DNA from: Mycobacterium alsense
GTDB taxonomy: Bacteria > Actinomycetota > Actinomycetes > Mycobacteriales > Mycobacteriaceae
Reading direction: 5' to 3'
DNA: 54,332 bases
NCBI RefSeq assembly: GCF_002086635.1
Contig: NZ_MVHD01000038.1
Coordinates: forward strand, 1 to 54,332
Shown: piece by piece, positions 33,448-42,258 of the stretch
How positions within the stretch are numbered: position 1 is the stretch's first letter
Layout: every line of letters starts with the position of its first letter
Translations under genes and position numbers: made by a program
The notes under the pieces: generated by a model
Databases searched by the model: none
The model's input: the letters and a program-made list of their open reading frames with translations, nothing else
Told to the model about the DNA's origin: nothing

Positions 33448-33454
33448 GTCGTCA

Positions 33455-34594
33455 GTGAGCCGGGTCCTGCTGGTAACCAACGACTTTCCGCCCCGCCCGG
33501 GCGGCATCCAGTCCTACCTCGGCGAGTTCGTGGGCCGGCTGGCCGCCGCCGGGTCGCATGCGGTGACGGTGTACGCGCCGCAATGGAAGGGCGCCGACGC
33601 CTATGACGAGTCCGCCCGGGGCGCCGGCTATCGGGTGGTGCGCCATCCGGGCACCCTGATGCTGCCCGGCCCGGCGGTCGACGCCCGGATGCGCCGGCTG
33701 ATCGGTGAGCACGGCATCGACACCGTCTGGTTCGGCGCGGCCGCGCCGCTGGCACTGCTGGCCCCCCGCGCGCGGCGGGCCGGGACGACCCGGGTGCTCG
33801 CCAGCACGCACGGCCACGAGGTGGGCTGGTCGATGCTGCCGGTCGCGCGGTCGGTGCTGCGTCGCATCGGCGAGCACACCGACGTCGTGACGTTCGTGAG
33901 CCACTACACGCGGTCGCGCTTCGCGTCCGCCTTCGGCCGCGCGGCGCGGATGGAGTACCTGCCGCCCGGCGTGGACACCGACCGGTTCCGGCCCGACCCT
34001 GCCGCCCGGGCGGAGCTACGGGCGCGCTACCGGCTCGGCGAGCGACCGACCGTGGTGTGCGTGTCGCGGCTGGTGCCGCGCAAGGGCCAGGACACGTTGA
34101 TCCGCGCGCTGCCGTCGATCCGGCGGCGGGTCGACGGGGCCGTGCTGGTCGTCGTCGGCGGGGGGCCCCACCTGGGTGCGCTGCGCAAGCTGGCCGACGA
34201 GTGCGGGGTGGCCGAGCACGTGAGGTTCACCGGCGGCGTGCCCGCCGCCGAACTGCCCACCCATCACGCGCTGGCCGACGTGTTCGCGATGCCCTGTCGC
34301 ACCCGCGGCGCCGGCATGGACGTCGAGGGCCTGGGCATCGTGTTCCTGGAGGCCTCGGCGACGGGCGTGCCGGTGATCGCCGGCCTGTCCGGCGGGGCCC
34401 CGGAAACGGTGCGGCACAACGAGACCGGGCTGCTGGTCGACGGCCGCTCGGTGGACAAGGTCGCCGACGCCGTCACCGCGTTGCTGGCCGATCGCGACCG
34501 CGCGGCCGCGATGGGCGCGGCCGGGCGCGCGTGGGTGACGTCGCAGTGGCGCTGGGACGCGCTGGCCGCCCGCCTGGCCGACCTGCTGGGTTAG
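33455..34594 (+). CDS. pimB: PIM alpha-mannosyltransferase PimB'
   Basis: This GT4-family GDP-mannose-dependent enzyme adds the second mannose to phosphatidylinositol monomannoside at the cytoplasmic face of the membrane, an early step toward PIM, LM and LAM. It has 379 residues with a two-Rossmann GT-B fold. Visible are the N-terminal NDFPPRPGGIQSYL loop, THGHEVGWSMLP, the GDP-binding CVSRLVPRKGQDTL and the EX7E motif EGLGIVFLEA. The start is GTG at 33455, fixed by the leaderless promoter. Convergent with fadD15. Ortholog of Rv2188c. Confidence 0.95.
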   Translation: MSRVLLVTNDFPPRPGGIQSYLGEFVGRLAAAGSHAVTVYAPQWKGADAYDESARGAGYRVVRHPGTLMLPGPAVDARMRRLIGEHGIDTVWFGAAAPLALLAPRARRAGTTRVLASTHGHEVGWSMLPVARSVLRRIGEHTDVVTFVSHYTRSRFASAFGRAARMEYLPPGVDTDRFRPDPAARAELRARYRLGERPTVVCVSRLVPRKGQDTLIRALPSIRRRVDGAVLVVVGGGPHLGALRKLADECGVAEHVRFTGGVPAAELPTHHALADVFAMPCRTRGAGMDVEGLGIVFLEASATGVPVIAGLSGGAPETVRHNETGLLVDGRSVDKVADAVTALLADRDRAAAMGAAGRAWVTSQWRWDALAARLADLLG

Positions 34595-34605
34595 TGGGCC
34601 CGCGC

Positions 34606-36411
34606 TCAGTCCTTGGCGTAGATCGCCTCGATGTCGGACGCGAACTTCTCGGCCACCACGTTGCGCTTGACCTTCATCGTCGGCGTCAGCTCGCCGGTGT
34701 CCTCGGTGAAGTCGACGGGCAGGATGCAGAACTTGCGGATCGACTCGGCATGCGACACAGCCAGATTCGCGTTTTTCACCGCCGCGTCCACCTCGGCGAA
34801 CAGGTCGGGGTCGGTGGCCAGATCGGCGACCGACGCCTCGGCGGGCTTGCGGTTGCGCTCCTTCCAGGCGTCGACCGCCTCGGGGTCGATGGTGATCAGC
34901 GCGCCGATGAACGGCTTGGCGTCACCCACCACCATGGCCTGACTGATCAGCGGGTGCGCCCGCAGCTGGTCCTCGAGCACCGCGGGCGCGACGTTCTTGC
35001 CGCCGGCGGTGACGATGATCTCCTTCTTGCGGCCGGTGATCGTCAAGAAGCCGTCCTCGTCGAGCGCGCCCAGGTCGCCGGTCTTGAACCAGCCGTCGGT
35101 GAACGCGTCGGCGGTCGCCTGCTCGTTGCGCCAGTACCCGCCGAACACCACGCCGCCGCGCACCAACAGCTCACCGTCGGCGGCGATGCGCATGCTGTTG
35201 CCGGGCAGCAACGTTCCGACGGTCCCGATCTTGACGTTGCCGACCTGGTTGACCGTGATGGCCGAGCTGGTTTCGGTCAGGCCGTAGCCCTCGTGGATGG
35301 TCAGGCCCACGCCACGGTAGAAGTGGCCCAGCCGCGCCCCCAGCGGCGCGCCACCGGAGACGGACGCGTGACACTCGCCGCCCAGCGCCGCGCGCAGCTT
35401 GTGGTAGACCAGCCGGTCGAACAACGCGTGCCGGGCGCGCAGCAGCAGCCCGGGCCGGCGGCCGTGGTCGTGGGCCTGGCTCCAGTCGACGGCCGTCTGC
35501 ACCGCCATCGCGAAGATCCGGCCTTTGCCGTCGTTGGCGGCGTTCTGCTCGGCGGTGTTGTACACCTTCTCGAACACCCGCGGCACCGACACCACCACCG
35601 TCGGCTTGAACACCGCCAGCATCGGCAACAGGTTCTTGATGTCGCTGGTGAACCCGACCGTCACCTTGTTGGCGAACGCGGACAGGGTCAGCGACCGGGC
35701 CAGCACGTGGGCCAGCGGCAGGAAGACCAGCAGCCGCTGCCCCTCGTCGAGCAGCGTCGGCAGGGCCTCCTTGGCGCCTCGGCTCTCGTAGAGCAGGTTG
35801 GAATGGGTGAGTTGGCAGCCCTTGGGACGCCCGGTGGTGCCCGAGGTGTAGATCAGCGTCGCGGGATCGTCGGCGCGCAGCGCCTCGAGGCGGGCGGTCA
35901 GCTCGGCCGGCTCGACGTCGGCGGCCGCCTCGGCGAGCTGGTCCAGCGCCTTGGGGCCCGCGCCGTCGATGTGCAGCACCCGGCGCAGGGCGGGCAGCTC
36001 GGTGGTGAGCTCGGTGACCGTCGCGGCGTGCGCGTCGGTCTCGGCGAAGGCCAGCACGGCCTCGGAGTCCTGCAGCACCCACCGCACCTGTTCGGCCGAC
36101 GACGTCTCGTAGATCGGCACGGTCACCGCGCCGACGGAAAGGATCGCCAGGTCCAGGATCGCCCACTCGTAGCGGGTGGCCGAGAAGATGGACACCCGGT
36201 CCCCGGCCTGCACGCCCAGCGAGATCAGGCCCAGCGCCGCGGAGCGCACCTGCGTGGCCGCCTCGGCGCAGGTGACATCGGTCCACACGCCGTCGACCAG
36301 CCGCCGGAAGATGACGAAGCCCGGGTCGTTGCGCTCGTGCTCGAACACCATGGTCGCGATGTTTTCGTGCTCGCCGACGGTGAAGCGGGCGGGGACACTG
36401 TACTCACGCAC
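34606..36411 (-). CDS. fadD15: Long-chain fatty-acid-CoA ligase FadD15
   Basis: This acyl-activating enzyme has 601 residues (H37Rv FadD15 about 600). It activates long-chain fatty acids to acyl-CoA. The AMP-binding signature YTSGTTGRPKG is near residue 185, GYGLTE occurs in the mid-region, then WFKTGDLG with the hinge Asp, and GRKKEIIVTAGGKNVAP with the adenylation Lys region. GTG at 36409-36411 yields MREYSVPARF, matching the H37Rv start. A GAGG-like ribosome site is about 8 nt upstream. Ortholog of Rv2187, divergent from the SRPBCC cluster. Confidence 0.95.
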   Translation of the reverse strand: MREYSVPARFTVGEHENIATMVFEHERNDPGFVIFRRLVDGVWTDVTCAEAATQVRSAALGLISLGVQAGDRVSIFSATRYEWAILDLAILSVGAVTVPIYETSSAEQVRWVLQDSEAVLAFAETDAHAATVTELTTELPALRRVLHIDGAGPKALDQLAEAAADVEPAELTARLEALRADDPATLIYTSGTTGRPKGCQLTHSNLLYESRGAKEALPTLLDEGQRLLVFLPLAHVLARSLTLSAFANKVTVGFTSDIKNLLPMLAVFKPTVVVSVPRVFEKVYNTAEQNAANDGKGRIFAMAVQTAVDWSQAHDHGRRPGLLLRARHALFDRLVYHKLRAALGGECHASVSGGAPLGARLGHFYRGVGLTIHEGYGLTETSSAITVNQVGNVKIGTVGTLLPGNSMRIAADGELLVRGGVVFGGYWRNEQATADAFTDGWFKTGDLGALDEDGFLTITGRKKEIIVTAGGKNVAPAVLEDQLRAHPLISQAMVVGDAKPFIGALITIDPEAVDAWKERNRKPAEASVADLATDPDLFAEVDAAVKNANLAVSHAESIRKFCILPVDFTEDTGELTPTMKVKRNVVAEKFASDIEAIYAKD

Positions 36412-36560
36412 TGTGATGACCTCGATTGAAAGTAGTGACGTTGCGCGACCCGGTTCGGGCCGGTTTGCTGCCGCCCAGCCTAATCCGCGGATTCCGGGAG
36501 CACGCCGGGCCGGGGGTGGCCGCATAGTGGCAATCCGGATCGGTGTGTGAAGCTGGGGCG

Positions 36561-36950
36561 ATGAACAGCATCCAGATCGCCGACCAGACGTTTGTCGCGG
36601 CCGACGGCGCGCGGGTGGGTGCCGTCCTCGGCGATGCGTCGTGTTGGCGTCGGTGGTGGCCGGACCTGCGGCTGCAGGTCGTCGAGGACCGCGGCGAAAA
36701 GGGCATCCGGTGGGCGGTGACCGGCGCGCTGACCGGCACCATGGAGGTCTGGCTGGAGCCGTCGCTGGACGGGGTGGTGCTGCATTACTTCCTGCACGCC
36801 GAACCCAGTGGGGTGGCGGCCTGGCAGCTGGCAAAGCTCAATCTGGCGAAGATGACACACCGCCGTCGGGTGGCGGGAAAGAAAATGGCCTTCGAGGTCA
36901 AAAGGACGGTGGAACGCTCGCGTCCGGTCGGCGTTTCTCCGGTAGTTTGA
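36561..36950 (+). CDS. Small SRPBCC-like protein
   Basis: This 129-residue protein corresponds to Rv2186c. Its pattern suggests a START/SRPBCC fold: an opening strand IQIADQTFVAADGARV, DASCWRRWWPDLRLQVVE, central strands and a long C-terminal helix that is strongly basic (HRRRVAGKKMAFEVKRTVER). Function unknown, with a possible hydrophobic ligand. The ATG at 36561 follows a GGGG-containing weak ribosome site. It is the first gene of the run up to the acyltransferase at 39240, 98 bp before the second SRPBCC gene. Confidence 0.8.
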   Translation: MNSIQIADQTFVAADGARVGAVLGDASCWRRWWPDLRLQVVEDRGEKGIRWAVTGALTGTMEVWLEPSLDGVVLHYFLHAEPSGVAAWQLAKLNLAKMTHRRRVAGKKMAFEVKRTVERSRPVGVSPVV

Positions 36951-37048
36951 CTTCGATCGAGGTATGGCGGTAGGAGTACCGTTTCGGCGCGCGATCGCGG
37001 AGACATCGTGGGGCCTTACCCGCCCGCGGGAGAGAGGGCAGCAGCCAG

Positions 37049-37483
37049 GTGGCGGAGAAGACGACGCAGACCATCCACATCGAAGCCGATCCCGGCACGG
37101 TGCTCGATGTCATCGCCGACATCGATTCCTACCCGGAGTGGATCTCGGAGTACAAGGAAGCCGAGGTGCAGGAGCGCGGCGCCGACGGCTATCCGAAGGT
37201 CGTGCGGTTCGTGATGGACGCCGGCGTCATCAAGGACACCATGGTCATGTCCTACCAGTGGCCGAAGGATCGTCAGTCGCTGAGCTGGACCCTGGTCTCC
37301 AGCTCGCTGCTGCGCTCGCTGGAGGGGTCATATCGCTTGACGCCCAAGGGATCCGGCACCGATGTCACCTATGAACTCTCCGTCGACCTTGCCGTCCCGA
37401 TGATCGGGTTGCTCAAGCGCAAGGCCGAGCGCAGGCTGACCGACACCGCCTTGAAGGATCTGAAGAAACGAGTCGAGGGCTGA
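37049..37483 (+). CDS. SRPBCC (START-like) protein TB16.3
   Basis: This 144-residue protein matches Rv2185c (TB16.3) in length. It shows the cyclase/dehydrase-type SRPBCC fold: TIHIEADPGTVLDVIADIDSYPEWISEY, with the typical YPEW motif, then beta strands and a C-terminal helix ending KDLKKRVEG. The fold binds lipids or polyketides in a cavity. The start is GTG at 37049. The TGA overlaps the presumed CTG start of the ArsA-like ATPase gene. TTGACT (36947-36952) could be a -35 element for this gene, but no matching -10 was clear. Confidence 0.9.
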   Translation: MAEKTTQTIHIEADPGTVLDVIADIDSYPEWISEYKEAEVQERGADGYPKVVRFVMDAGVIKDTMVMSYQWPKDRQSLSWTLVSSSLLRSLEGSYRLTPKGSGTDVTYELSVDLAVPMIGLLKRKAERRLTDTALKDLKKRVEG

Positions 37484-38763
37484 GTGAGACCAATGAATTC
37501 CGGGCGCCCGCCCCGGCCCGGATCAGTCTGTTCGTCGGCAAGGGCGGGGTAGGAAAGTCCACCCTGGCGTCCGCCACCGCCGTGTGCGACGCGAGCGCGG
37601 GGCGACGGGTGCTGGTGGTGTCCACCGACCAGGCGCACTCGCTGGGCGACGTGCTCGGCGTGCCGGTCCCGCCGAGCGGCCGCGGCGAGGCGGTGCGGGT
37701 GCTCGCCGACCTCGAAACCGATGCCGCCGACGCCGGTGGCGGCCTCCTCGACGCCCTGGCGCTGGACACGCTGGCCCTGCTCGAGGCCCGCTGGCGCGGC
37801 GTGGTCGACACATTGGATCGGCGGTTCGCCGACTCGGAGCTGAGCACCATTGCGCCCGAAGAGCTTTCGGCGCTGCCGGGTGTTCAGGAAGTGCTGGGCC
37901 TGCACGCCGTCGGCGAGCTCGCCGCCTCCGGGCGATGGGATCGCGTCGTCGTCGACTGCGCCTCGACCGCGGACGCGTTGCGCATGTTGACTCTGCCCGC
38001 CACCTTCGGGCTCTACGTGGAGCGGGCGTGGCCGCGCCATCGGCGGCTGTCCATCGCCGCCGACGACTCCCGCTCGGCCGCGGTGGTGGAGCTGCTGGAG
38101 CGCATCAGCGCCAGCGTCGACGGGCTCAACGCGCTGCTGACGGACGGCGAGCTGGTCACCGCGCACCTGGTGCTGACGCCCGAGCGGGTGGTGGCCGCCG
38201 AGGCGGTGCGCACGCTCGGTTCGCTGGCGCTGATGGGCGTGCGGGTCGAGGAGCTGATCGTCAACCAGGTGCTCACCGAAGACGAGTCCTACGAGTACCG
38301 CAACCTGCCCGAGCACCCGGCGTTCTACTGGTACGCCGAACGCATCGCCGAACAACGCGTCGTGCTCGAGGAACTCGACGCCGCCATCGGTGACGTGGCG
38401 CTGGTGCTGACCCCGCACCTGTCCGGCGAACCGATCGGCCCCAAGGCGCTGGCGGGACTGGTCGACAGCGCCCGCCGGCGCGGCGGGGCACCGCCGCCGG
38501 GCCCGTTGCGCCCGGTCGTCGACCTGGAATCCGGGTCGGGGCTTGGGTCGATATACCGGATGCGGCTAACGTTGCCCCAGCTCGATCCCCGAGGACTGTC
38601 ATTGGGCCGAGTCGACGACGACCTGATCATCAGCGCCGGGGGACTGCGGCGCAGGGTCAAGTTGGCGTCGGTGCTGCGGCGCTGCACGGTGCTCGATGCG
38701 CATCTGCGGGGTAGCGAGCTGACCGTGCGCTTTCGACCGGATCCGGAGGTGTGGCCGAAGTGA
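37480..38763 (+). CDS. ArsA/GET3-like P-loop ATPase, probable CTG start
   Basis: This protein corresponds to Rv2184c and belongs to the SIMIBI ArsA/GET3 ATPases. The deviant Walker A FVGKGGVGKST occupies residues 18-28 and a switch-like TDQAHSLGDVLG follows at about 55. VVDCASTADALRML supports the family. Such ATPases move tail-anchored proteins or metal oxyanions; the client here is unknown. No ATG, GTG or TTG lies in frame between the preceding gene and the Walker A motif. The only upstream candidate is CTG at 37480, which overlaps the TB16.3 stop in CTGA and gives LSETNEFRAPAPARIS. Starts at 37579 or 37582 would delete the ATP site. Confidence 0.83.
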   Translation: MSETNEFRAPAPARISLFVGKGGVGKSTLASATAVCDASAGRRVLVVSTDQAHSLGDVLGVPVPPSGRGEAVRVLADLETDAADAGGGLLDALALDTLALLEARWRGVVDTLDRRFADSELSTIAPEELSALPGVQEVLGLHAVGELAASGRWDRVVVDCASTADALRMLTLPATFGLYVERAWPRHRRLSIAADDSRSAAVVELLERISASVDGLNALLTDGELVTAHLVLTPERVVAAEAVRTLGSLALMGVRVEELIVNQVLTEDESYEYRNLPEHPAFYWYAERIAEQRVVLEELDAAIGDVALVLTPHLSGEPIGPKALAGLVDSARRRGGAPPPGPLRPVVDLESGSGLGSIYRMRLTLPQLDPRGLSLGRVDDDLIISAGGLRRRVKLASVLRRCTVLDAHLRGSELTVRFRPDPEVWPK

Positions 38764-39158
38764 GTGGGGCTCATCCCGACATCGGTCCCGAGCTGCGCCG
38801 GCTCGCCCAGGCCATCCTGGACGGCATCGACCCGGCGGTGCGAACGGCGGCCGCGCTGGCGGCGGGGGCCGGTGCGGGAGCCGGCAAGTGCCAGCAGGTG
38901 TGGTGCCCGGTGTGCGCGCTGGCCGCGCTGGCCACCGGCGACCAGCACCCGTTGCTCACCGTGGTCGCCGACCACAGCGTCGCCCTGCTCGAGGTGATCC
39001 GCGGCATCATCACAGAAGTCAGCGACGCCGGTGGCCCCGACGGCTCGCCGCAACCGCCGGACGGTCCCCCGGGCGGCGGGGCCCCCGCGGACGGGGGCGC
39101 CGGGGAGGGCGCCGCGAAGACGCGTTACCAGCCCATCCCGGTCACCGTCGAGGAGTGA
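38760..39158 (+). CDS. Cysteine-motif protein of unknown function
   Basis: This 132-residue protein corresponds to Rv2183c. An N-terminal helical part (DIGPELRRLAQAILDGIDPAV) leads to KCQQVWCPVCALAAL, a CX4CX2C cluster that may bind metal. A second helix and a Pro/Gly-rich tail follow. GTG at 38760 overlaps the ATPase stop in GTGA and lies 10 nt after GGAGG (38745-38749); the GTG at 38751 is too close to that site. It is coupled to the ArsA-like gene, so it may be its partner. Function unknown. Confidence 0.8.
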   Translation: MSGAHPDIGPELRRLAQAILDGIDPAVRTAAALAAGAGAGAGKCQQVWCPVCALAALATGDQHPLLTVVADHSVALLEVIRGIITEVSDAGGPDGSPQPPDGPPGGGAPADGGAGEGAAKTRYQPIPVTVEE

Positions 39159-39239
39159 CCCGCGGGGACGAAGGTGGTCGGTTGCCCTGTGGGTCGGTAC
39201 AGTTGGCGCAGAACACCGGGGCGGGCGAGAGGGAGGGCC

Positions 39240-39977
39240 ATGTGGTACTGGCTATTCAAGTACATCCTGCTGGGCCCGCTGCTCTCACTGCTCGGTCGGC
39301 CGAAAGTCGAAGGCCTGGAACATGTTCCGACTTCGGGGCCGGCGATCCTGGCCAGTAACCACCTGGCGGTCATGGACAGCTTCTTTCTGCCGCTGGTGGT
39401 GCGGCGGCGGATCACCTTTCTCGCGAAGTCGGAGTACTTCACCGGCACCGGGCTGAAGGGCTGGTTCAGCCGGTGGTTCTTCACCGCCGTCGGCCAGGTG
39501 CCGATCGACCGCACCGACGCCGACGCCGCGCAGGCCGCGCTCACCACCGCCGAGCAGGTGCTGGGCCAGGGCAAGCTGCTGGGCATGTACCCCGAGGGCA
39601 CCCGCTCGCCCGACGGCCGGCTGTACAAGGGCAAGACCGGCCTGGCCCGGCTGGCGTTGCAGACCGGGGTCCCGGTGATTCCGGTGGCGATGATCGGCAC
39701 CAACGTGGTCAACCCGCCGGGCACGACGATGCTGCGCTTCGGGCGCGTCACCGTCCGGTTCGGCGAGCCGATGGACTTCTCCCGGTTCGAGGGGCTGGCC
39801 GGCAACCGGTTCATCGAGCGCGCCGTCACCGACGAGGTGATCTACGAGTTGATGGGCCTCTCCGGCCAGGAGTACGTCGACATCTACGCCGCCAGCGTCA
39901 AGGAACGCGGCGCCGCGCCCGAGGCCGACCAATCGAGCGGTGAGGCCGCCCGCATCCCCGAGACGGCCGTCGGCTAG
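39240..39977 (+). CDS. PlsC-type 1-acylglycerol-3-phosphate acyltransferase
   Basis: This 245-residue membrane-associated acyltransferase corresponds to Rv2182c. The HX4D catalytic motif is NHLAVMD (H41, D46) and the glycerol-phosphate-binding motif is YPEGTR (E119-R122). It should acylate (lyso)phosphatidic acid in phospholipid synthesis. I recall reports assigning this gene an essential glycerolipid acyltransferase role (PlsM), but leave the symbol blank. GGGAGGG (39231-39237) precedes the ATG. Last gene of the SRPBCC/ATPase cluster; it shares its stop CTAG with the convergent mannosyltransferase. Confidence 0.93.
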   Translation: MWYWLFKYILLGPLLSLLGRPKVEGLEHVPTSGPAILASNHLAVMDSFFLPLVVRRRITFLAKSEYFTGTGLKGWFSRWFFTAVGQVPIDRTDADAAQAALTTAEQVLGQGKLLGMYPEGTRSPDGRLYKGKTGLARLALQTGVPVIPVAMIGTNVVNPPGTTMLRFGRVTVRFGEPMDFSRFEGLAGNRFIERAVTDEVIYELMGLSGQEYVDIYAASVKERGAAPEADQSSGEAARIPETAVG

Positions 39978-41263
39978 GCCCGCACCGGAGCCGGTACCGG
40001 CGTCACCGAACGCGGTGAGCCCGCCCGCGCGGTGACGGTCCAGCCGGCCACGGCGATGACCGCCAACGCCCACCACACATAGGACGCCCCCACCAGCTGG
40101 TGCCACAGGTTCGCCGTCGTCTCGTGATGCTTGGGCAGCAGGTCGATCGGCGACCACCGCATCAGCGCGACCCCCGCGGCGCTGAGCGCGGCCAGCGCGG
40201 GGTTGCGCCGCCGCCAGGCGAGCACCGCGGTCACCAGGACCGTCGGCAGCACCCACACCCAGTGGTGCGACCAGGACACCGGCGAGACGACCAACCCGAA
40301 CAGGGCCACGCAGATCACCGCGAGGATGGGCTCGCCGGCGCGCAGCACCCGCCGCATCGCCCAGACCGTCGACGCCAGCACCAGGAGGCAGGCGACGACC
40401 CACAGGCCGAAGCGTGCGTGCTCGCCCAGCCCGAGCCGGGCCAGGGTGCCCGCGATGTTCTGGTCGGTGTTCAGCGCGGCCTCGCCGATGCGGTCGGTGT
40501 GATGCACGGTGTGGGTCCAGTACTCCCACGAGTCGCCGAACGCCAGCGCGAAGCCCAGCAGGGTCGCCGCCGCGAACGACGCCAGCGCGGTCAGGGCCGC
40601 GCGGTTGTCGCGGCGCAGCAGGAAGTAGAGCAGGAACACCGCCGGGGTGAGCTTGAGGGCCATCCCGAGGCCCAGCAGCACCCCCCGCGGCCACGGCAAC
40701 CGCCGCGGCACGCAGTCGGCGAGCACCAAGGTCATCAGCACGACGTTGATCTGGCCGAACGCGAAATTCGACACGATCGGTTCCATCCACAGCGTCGCGG
40801 CCGCCGCGATGAGCACCGCCAGCCACAGCCGGCGCAGCCAGGCCGGGCCGGGCACCGCGGCCGAGGTGCCCCACACGTCCAGGCCGGTCAGCACGATCGC
40901 CGTCGAGACGATCAGCAGCAGCAGGGTCACCGCCGTGATCGCGACGCTGGCGGCCGGCATGTGCAACCAGGAGAACGGGCAGAACACGATGGCCGCCAGC
41001 GGGGGATAGGTGAACGGCAGGTCCAGCCCGATGGGCGTGTGGAACAACACGTTCCCCCGATAAAGCGGCCGCCCGTCCAGCCAGGCCTGACCGCCCAGCT
41101 GGTAGATGTCGATGTCGATGCGGTACGGCGTGTGCCCGAACAGCTGCCCGGCCACGTAATACATCGCCGCCGCCGCCAGCAGCCAGAGCAGGCACCACAG
41201 CACCGCCCGCCCGGGGCCACGTTTGCTTGAGAAGCCCACGCCGGGCGCCCGCCATCTACTCAT
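39974..41263 (-). CDS. Alpha-(1->2)-mannosyltransferase of LM/LAM (GT87)
   Basis: This 429-residue GT-C membrane enzyme corresponds to Rv2181 (about 427), which adds alpha-1,2 mannose branches to the lipomannan and LAM backbone using decaprenyl-phosphate-mannose. About ten TM segments are visible. The first exported loop has the catalytic-type acidic motif RIDIDIYQLGGQAW. FTYPPLAAIVF, NFAFGQINVVLM, ALKLTPAVFLLYF and SPVSWSHHWVW define the family. The ATG at 41261-41263 is clear. It shares motifs with the gene at 10333, so the window encodes two GT87 paralogues. Confidence 0.93.
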   Translation of the reverse strand: MSRWRAPGVGFSSKRGPGRAVLWCLLWLLAAAAMYYVAGQLFGHTPYRIDIDIYQLGGQAWLDGRPLYRGNVLFHTPIGLDLPFTYPPLAAIVFCPFSWLHMPAASVAITAVTLLLLIVSTAIVLTGLDVWGTSAAVPGPAWLRRLWLAVLIAAAATLWMEPIVSNFAFGQINVVLMTLVLADCVPRRLPWPRGVLLGLGMALKLTPAVFLLYFLLRRDNRAALTALASFAAATLLGFALAFGDSWEYWTHTVHHTDRIGEAALNTDQNIAGTLARLGLGEHARFGLWVVACLLVLASTVWAMRRVLRAGEPILAVICVALFGLVVSPVSWSHHWVWVLPTVLVTAVLAWRRRNPALAALSAAGVALMRWSPIDLLPKHHETTANLWHQLVGASYVWWALAVIAVAGWTVTARAGSPRSVTPVPAPVRA

Positions 41264-41343
41264 TTCGCAGAACAGCGTAATCGGTGGGCGGCTTCGGCCT
41301 CGTGTCGCGAGCGCGGCTCCCGCGTTGCGGCGGCGCGCAGGCG

Positions 41344-41349
41344 TAGGTT
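41344..41349 (+). promoter_or_regulatory. -10 element for leaderless membrane protein gene
   Basis: TAGGTT, 7-nt spacer, then GTG at 41357. It matches TANNNT and no ribosome site intervenes. Confidence 0.6.
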
Positions 41350-41356
41350 TTCAAGG

Positions 41357-42241
41357 GTGTTCCACTGGTTCGTGTACGGGGTTTCGCACTGGTACGCGCA
41401 TGACATCCACGAAGGCGGGCGGCTGCCCCTGCTGTGCTGCCTGGTCGCGTTCATCCTCACCTTTTTCGTCACCCGCGCCTTCGTGCGCGTGATCCGGCAC
41501 CGCGCCGAGGCGGGGGCCCCGGCGCGGTGGTGGCAGCCGCGCAACGTCCACGTCGGCGGGGTGCACATCCACCATGTGACGTTCGGGGTGTTGCTGGTGC
41601 TGGTGTCGGGGCTGACCCTGGTGACCCTGTCCGTGGACGGGCATGAGCCCGAATTCATTTTGGCGGCAACGCTTTTCGGTATCGGCGCGGCGCTGGTGCT
41701 CGACGAGTACGCGTTGATCCTGCACCTGTCCGACGTCTATTGGTCCGAGGACGGCCGGACCTCGGTGGACGCGGTCTTCGCCGCGGTGGCCGTCGCCGGG
41801 CTGTTGATCCTGGGCCTGCACCCGCTGATGTTCTTCCTGCCGATCTGGCACGGCGCCGATTCGGTGGCGCTGCGCGCCGGGGTGGGTGGTGTGCTGGTGC
41901 TGGCCCTGCCGCTGGCGGTGATCGTGGTGCTCAAGGGCAAGGTGTGGACCGGTTTGCTGGGGCTGTTCGTGGTCGTCCTGCTGGTGGTCGGCGCGATCCG
42001 GCTGTCGCGTCCGCACGCGCCGTGGGCCCGGTGGCGCTACACCGGCCAGCCCGACAAGATGCGCCGCGCGCTGCAGCGCGAACGCAGGCTGCGCCGCCCG
42101 GTGGTGCGCGCCAAGCTGTGGGTGCAGTGCGCGATCGCGGGCACCCCGCGCCTGCCCGACTCGCGCACCGTCGACGCCCGGCTCGACCATGACGTGCACG
42201 CGGCGCCGGCGCCGACGGGGCCCATCCTGATCGGCAAGTAG
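41357..42241 (+). CDS. Conserved multi-TM membrane protein
   Basis: This 294-residue integral membrane protein corresponds to Rv2180c (about 295). Seven or so TM segments are followed by a basic cytoplasmic tail (DKMRRALQRERRLRRP). A histidine-rich stretch, VHVGGVHIHHVTFG near residue 66, and an acidic helix with VLDEYALILHLSDVYW suggest metal binding or quinone/lipid chemistry, but no known catalytic family is evident. The start is GTG at 41357 from the leaderless promoter. The exoribonuclease gene follows 17 nt downstream. Confidence 0.85.
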   Translation: MFHWFVYGVSHWYAHDIHEGGRLPLLCCLVAFILTFFVTRAFVRVIRHRAEAGAPARWWQPRNVHVGGVHIHHVTFGVLLVLVSGLTLVTLSVDGHEPEFILAATLFGIGAALVLDEYALILHLSDVYWSEDGRTSVDAVFAAVAVAGLLILGLHPLMFFLPIWHGADSVALRAGVGGVLVLALPLAVIVVLKGKVWTGLLGLFVVVLLVVGAIRLSRPHAPWARWRYTGQPDKMRRALQRERRLRRPVVRAKLWVQCAIAGTPRLPDSRTVDARLDHDVHAAPAPTGPILIGK

Positions 42242-42258
42242 ACGGGTTGATTGGCCGG

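Noticed and set aside
34057..36429. Long plus-strand open frame through pimB' and antisense to fadD15
   Set aside because: Shadow frame of two well-supported genes; no recognisable protein.
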